Of a stretch of 64,000 nucleotides of DNA, positions 60,214 through 64,000 are shown piece by piece. The notes under the pieces were generated by a model. That model was not told the DNA's origin and did not search any database. It saw only the letters and a list, made by a program, of their open reading frames with translations. Made by a program: the position numbers and the translations under genes. The DNA comes from Sphaerolaimus hirsutus. Lineage: Eukaryota; Nematoda; Chromadorea; Monhysterida; Sphaerolaimidae. Numbering within the stretch: position 1 is the stretch's first letter; each line of letters starts with the position of its first letter. The stretch covers positions 7,951,469-8,015,468 of the forward strand of contig OZ038453.1 of NCBI GenBank assembly GCA_964036195.1, read 5' to 3'.

Positions 60214-60332
60214 AATGTGTACATACTTTGGTCTGTTATTTGAATTTGTGTTTCCAAAGTTTTGTAGTTTTTTTAGATCCACAGTCCACACATTTATGAA
60301 CTGAAAAAATGATGGGTATAATGGCTCTGCGG

Positions 60333-60510
60333 ACACCAGCACACTACTGAAGTTTGGGAAACTGTTATGAATGAATTTAAGTTTACCAGAAATAGGAGTC
60401 TGTCAACTACTGTTGATGGCCATCATTGTATCTGGTAAACTCAAATGTGTTCAAAATAGTTTCATGAGTTTCCTATATTTCGGTGGTGTACTAGTGTGTG
60501 TCCTACCCAA
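60333..60510. repeat. Fold-back element, GGACACCAGCACACTACTGA ends
   Basis: GGACACCAGCACACTA at the left is mirrored by TAGTGTGTGTCC at the right, with AAACTGTTATGAATGAATTT / ...TTTCATGAG arms around GTCAACTACTGTTGATGGCC. Confidence 0.6.
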
Positions 60511-60831
60511 CTACCGAATAGAAGAGTGCTGTTATATTGTTTTCATCAACTTTTTTACCGGCTGTTCTATTAGAGGTGCCGTTCTGTTGGAGATCGCCAT
60601 TCTATTTTTTTCACCAAAAATGTTCTCGCATGTTTCATATAAAGCCCATAGTTGTTAAAACCTATTTACGTTTACTCAAAAAGTACGTATACTCGTAAGT
60701 ATTTACGTTTACATATACTGTAAAAAAGTACCAGTACTCGCTTTTACGCATACTTTATGAAAGTACTCGAGTACAGAGAACGTATTTTAGATGGCTTTTT
60801 TATAGGCTTTTTCAACGCATACCGTATTACC

Positions 60832-61238
60832 TCGAATTAGCCCCCCTTGAATTAACCCCCCCTCGAAATACCCCCCCTAAAATTCGGCTGAGGAAATAAT
60901 AAACCCACCCTCGAAATACCCCCCTAAAATTGAGTGTAAAGATAACGTACATGACAAATACCGTAGTTTGTGATCTGTACAATGCAGAACACACGTTAAA
61001 ACTGATGATTAAATGACGTTAGGGAAGTATTACTGTGTATATACAGTTATAAATGCCTATAAATACATATACATCCATGTAATTGTTTGTTTTTTCTACG
61101 TCTGCGTATGGGGAATTTCCGAAATTTTCTGGCGAAATAATATACCCCCCTCGAATAACCCCCCCCCCTCGAATTATCCCCCCTAAAATTTTGCTGGCGA
61201 AATGATAAACCCCCTGGGGGTATTTCGAGGTAATACGG
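60832..61238. mobile_element. TA-flanked CCGTATTACC element
   Basis: CCGTATTACCTCGAATTAGC to GGGTATTTCGAGGTAATACGG with TA on both sides. It is closely related to 43998-44391 and to the diverged copy at about 62280-62630. Confidence 0.75.
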
Positions 61239-62747
61239 TAGATGGGAAAAAAGGGAAAAAATTTTTTTTTTTCCCAAAAATAGCTTAAAAAGTCAAATAT
61301 TTACTTTACGTTTTCTGTACTGTGGGGGTGAGTAAAAAATTAAATACTTTACATTTATGTATACTTTGAAAAAAGTTCAGTACTTTTAACAACTCTGAGA
61401 AAGCGTAAATATTTGATGAAACATCAACAAAATTTTGATATCAGGGCATAAATAAAAACAAAACCAACTGTGAAAACAACCCTGAATCATAATCATGAAC
61501 ACCTTGGATTTTCTTACCACCCATTTTTCTGATATTTTTGTTTTTTTGCACTCTTCCAGTGTAATTTATACTTGTTGTTATATTGGAAGTGCCATTCTAT
61601 TGGAGGTATGCCATTCTATTAGAAGAAATACGGTAGTCATGGTCAATCAAAAGTTGTCGATAATTCATAAAATGGTGTGTAAAGCCCACATTTTTTTATC
61701 CGCTCAAAGTTGTGATTTGATAATTTTTGTTGATTATCATTACTTTTTTACATGTGAGAGTCTCAAAAAATGAAAAAAGCTTGAAGTGAAATAATGTAAT
61801 ATCTTTTCAAACAGCAGTGCACTACTGTGCTTTAGCTGAAGCTGCACACAGTGCATGCTTAACACAATGCAAAACTTTTTTCACATAGTCTTCCACAATT
61901 TTGGAAGCGCGTTAAGCGCGTGTAAAGTTAGGGGGCAATCCCAGACCCTGTAAAAAGCCCTGTAAAATGTGAAATGTCATGCAAAGTGTCAAAAGTCATG
62001 GAAAATGTCCTGCAAAATGGCAACCACCACTGCACCACTGCAAGTATTTACATTTAACATCTCTAGTTTGTTTCACACTTTAGTCAAATGGCTCCAACAA
62101 AGTAACTGATTTATTGTACTCAATTAGTGGTGTGCTAAACTTTTGTGCATTTCGTGCCTTTCTAAGATGAGTAATTGTTAGCATTCAATAAGCTTATGCT
62201 TGGTAGAGCAAAAGCTGTCTCTCATTTAGTAGAACATTTGTTGATGCTTGCACACTTATTTATTATGCTATGTTGCACCCGTCAAAATGGGCTGGGGAAA
62301 TAATACCCCCCCCCTTCGGAATGATGTACGTCATGTACATAATAAATACATCATGTATGCAATGTACATGATGTATATTACTGCTAATTTGCATTGCAGC
62401 TACATATAGACTACCTAGTTTGTGTAGCTAGGTATCTACGTTTTTATTCCAAATATATCCTGTTTAGACACATTTATTACTCGTTTTGGGTACGCAAATG
62501 CCTACTATTTACTACGATCCTCACGAAAATTTCTGACAAATAATATAAAAAATATCCTTCGGATTAACCCCCCTCAAATTTTGCTGGCGAAATAATAAAC
62601 CCCCATGGGGGTATTTCAAGGTAATACGGTATATATTTTCCATAATTCCAAAATTTTCCATAATGAATCACGTTTACATGCAAGTTTCAAAAAAGTACAA
62701 TTCAAAATTTCCATATATTGCTTTTGCTGTATGATGTATTTACTCAG
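61239..62747. other. Intergenic region, repeats and unique AT-rich sequence
   Basis: No supported gene. It contains a CCATTCTATTGGAGGTATG / AGAAATACGG fragment (61580-61635), a CAGACCCTGTAAAAAGCCCTG repeat (61940-62020), and a CCCCCATGGGGGTATTTCAA-ended TA element (to about 62630). The CUB gene promoter probably lies near its end. Confidence 0.4.
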
Positions 62748-63228
62748 ATGTCTGCTCCGATTAAAATATTAATTTTGCTCCCATTATTCTGGCAATGTGC
62801 ACATTTCTCAGGTTTGTTGTTTTTACATTTTTTGACTCATTTTCTGGTTCGATTCGCGTTGAAGTGATTTGCTCTTGCTCAAAAATGCCTTCAACAGCAA
62901 AATCAAGTTTACCGTAATTACTCGAAATACCCCCCGGGTGGTGATTGTTTCATAGTGGTCCCGAGAGGGGGGGGGGGGGGTTAAACGAGGGGGGGGGTAT
63001 TTCGAGTAGGGGGGTATTTCGAGGAAATACGGTACATCAAAGAAATCTATCAGAATTCGTGGTTACAGAACCAGAACGGTATTTCACAAACTTACATACA
63101 TGTGTCACATTCACCAGGTGTCAATTTCACAGGTCCAGGATGTGAATGTCCCGATGAATCGAACACAGCACCGAGACATATGATTTCACCCGGTTACCCA
63201 GATCAACAGTATTGCAATGATTTGGATT
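62748..63228 (+). CDS. Start of a CUB-domain secreted or membrane protein (5' partial: first two coding exons)
   Basis: Exon 1, 62748-62811, encodes MSAPIKILILLPLFWQCAHF, a signal peptide, and ends in phase 1 before GTTTGT. Exon 2, 63118-63228 (acceptor TTCACCAG; an in-phase alternative begins 63133), continues with VNFTGPGCECPDE and then the CUB opening MISPGYPDQQYCNDLD, ending in phase 1 before GTGAGT. CUB domains start with a conserved SPxYP...Y motif and a Cys pair, as here. They occur in extracellular proteases, receptors and matrix proteins. The later part of the domain and gene lie beyond the window, so the full architecture is unknown. Confidence 0.72.
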
Positions 63229-63337
63229 GTGAGTTTTTTGACAAATGTGCAAATAATGATTAATGTATACTCATTGAAAACACTTGCAAATTTTTAATTT
63301 TGGAGGATGTGAGACCTAGAAATATGTCTCTAAATAA

Positions 63338-63402
63338 TAGTGATGGAAAAATTAAAAGGGTGCTAATGGCGAAATGGCGCCCATCGCGCCATTTCATCAC
63401 TA
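63338..63402. mobile_element. Miniature 65-bp hAT-like element, TAGTGATGGAAA ends
   Basis: TAGTGATGGAAAAATTAAAA to GCGCCATTTCATCACTA with flanks CTAAATAA (63330-63337) and GTAAATAA (63403-63410), 7 of 8 matching. It is a minimal copy of the GCGCCA family, in the CUB-gene intron. Confidence 0.8.
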
Positions 63403-63429
63403 GTAAATAAGTTAAAAGTAAAATATCGT

Positions 63430-63745
63430 ATTTCCTCGGAATACCCCTCCTCGAAATACCCCCCTCGAAATACCGCCCTCAAAATGGGCACTATGAATTA
63501 ATAAACCCCCTCGAAATGACCCCCCTCGAAATACCCCCCCCCCCTCAAAATGGGCACTATGAATTTATAAACCCCCCTCGAAATGCCCCCCTCCCAATTG
63601 AGTGTGAAGAGAACGTCAATGACAAAAGCTGCGGTTTATGACCTGGGCAATGCATAACACACGTTAAAAACAATGATTGTGTTACGTTAGAACATGGTTT
63701 ATACCATATACATACTGTACTTATATAAGGCTGTAGACTCTTATA
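63430..63745. mobile_element. CCGTATT-type element remnant
   Basis: Starts CGTATTTCCTCGGAATACCC and repeats CCCCCTCGAAATACC / CAAAATGGGCACTATGAATT three times. The core GGCAATGCATAACACACGTT is shared with 58167-58635. The right end is replaced or cut by the element at 63746. Confidence 0.6.
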
Positions 63746-64000
63746 TAGTGATGGAAAAGCGCCATGGCGCTGGCGCCTGGCGCTAGCGCCAAAGCAAAAA
63801 GCGCCATGGCGCTTTTGGCGCTTGGCGCTATTTTAGCGTGGCGCCATTGGCGCTTGGCGCCGGGCTCTCAAAAAGCGCCATGGCGCTTTTGGCGCTTGGC
63901 GCCATTTTCTGGTGGCGCTATTGGCGCTTGGCGCCAGCATTTTAAATGGCGCCAAAAAAGCGCCAACCTTGATCATAATAATTGCCATGATGCTGTGAAA
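63746..64000. mobile_element. hAT-like element, TAGTGATGGAAAAGCGCC end, GCGCCA family (runs to or past window end)
   Basis: TAGTGATGGAAAAGCGCCAT followed by about 210 bp of GCGCCATGGCGC-type motifs. The right inverted end is not visible. Confidence 0.7.

Noticed and set aside
62945..63145. Frame starting MFHSGPERGGGG before the CUB exon
   Set aside because: It reads through a G-rich CCGTATT-type element and enters the CUB exon in the wrong frame.

Overview
The window is nuclear DNA from an invertebrate animal. It is AT-rich, its genes are split into many small exons with GT/AG junctions, and its introns are full of short DNA transposons. I cannot name the phylum. Almost none of the long open frames is a gene by itself, so genes were rebuilt by joining exons whose reading phases agree and, where possible, by matching families I know.

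Layout. (1) 0.6-7.0 kb, + strand: the 3' part of an unrecognised gene ending in a C-terminal exon. Inside its 4.5-kb intron, on the - strand, lies a complete five-exon gene (1806-4171) for a secreted C-type lectin-like protein with a histidine-rich octapeptide tail. (2) 10.7-21.9 kb, + strand: 17 exons of translation initiation factor eIF2A, complete except for a short first exon. (3) 24.6-32.9 kb, - strand: a selenium-binding protein 1 / methanethiol oxidase gene (SELENBP1 family), convergent with eIF2A. (4) A 200-N gap at 34223-34422. After it, 34.5-44.56 kb repeats 21.6-33.75 kb in reverse orientation: SELENBP1 again (now + strand) and the last two eIF2A exons (- strand), stopping at a second 200-N gap (44562-44761). 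The arms are near-identical in exons but differ by transposon insertions and single-base indels. The simplest reading is two haplotypes of one locus scaffolded head to head, not a true palindrome. (5) 44.8-49.9 kb: transposons only. (6) 49.9-60.2 kb, + strand: a gene for a small type I membrane protein (signal peptide, short ectodomain, one membrane span, long basic disordered tail), family unknown. (7) 62.7 kb to the edge, + strand: the start of a secreted or membrane CUB-domain gene.

Mobile DNA dominates the rest. Two superfamilies can be defined from target duplications visible here. hAT-like elements have ends matching YAGNG and 8-bp duplications; they occur as several families, each filled with its own short motif (CGATATT, GGGATC, TTTTCCG, GGGTATC, GCGCCA, GATAGATAG) and nested up to three deep. 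TA-flanked elements begin CCGTATT and end AATACGG; two occupied/empty site pairs between the arms show TA duplication, as for Tc1/mariner. Long near-perfect fold-back elements are also common. The two arms act as a natural comparison of filled and empty sites.
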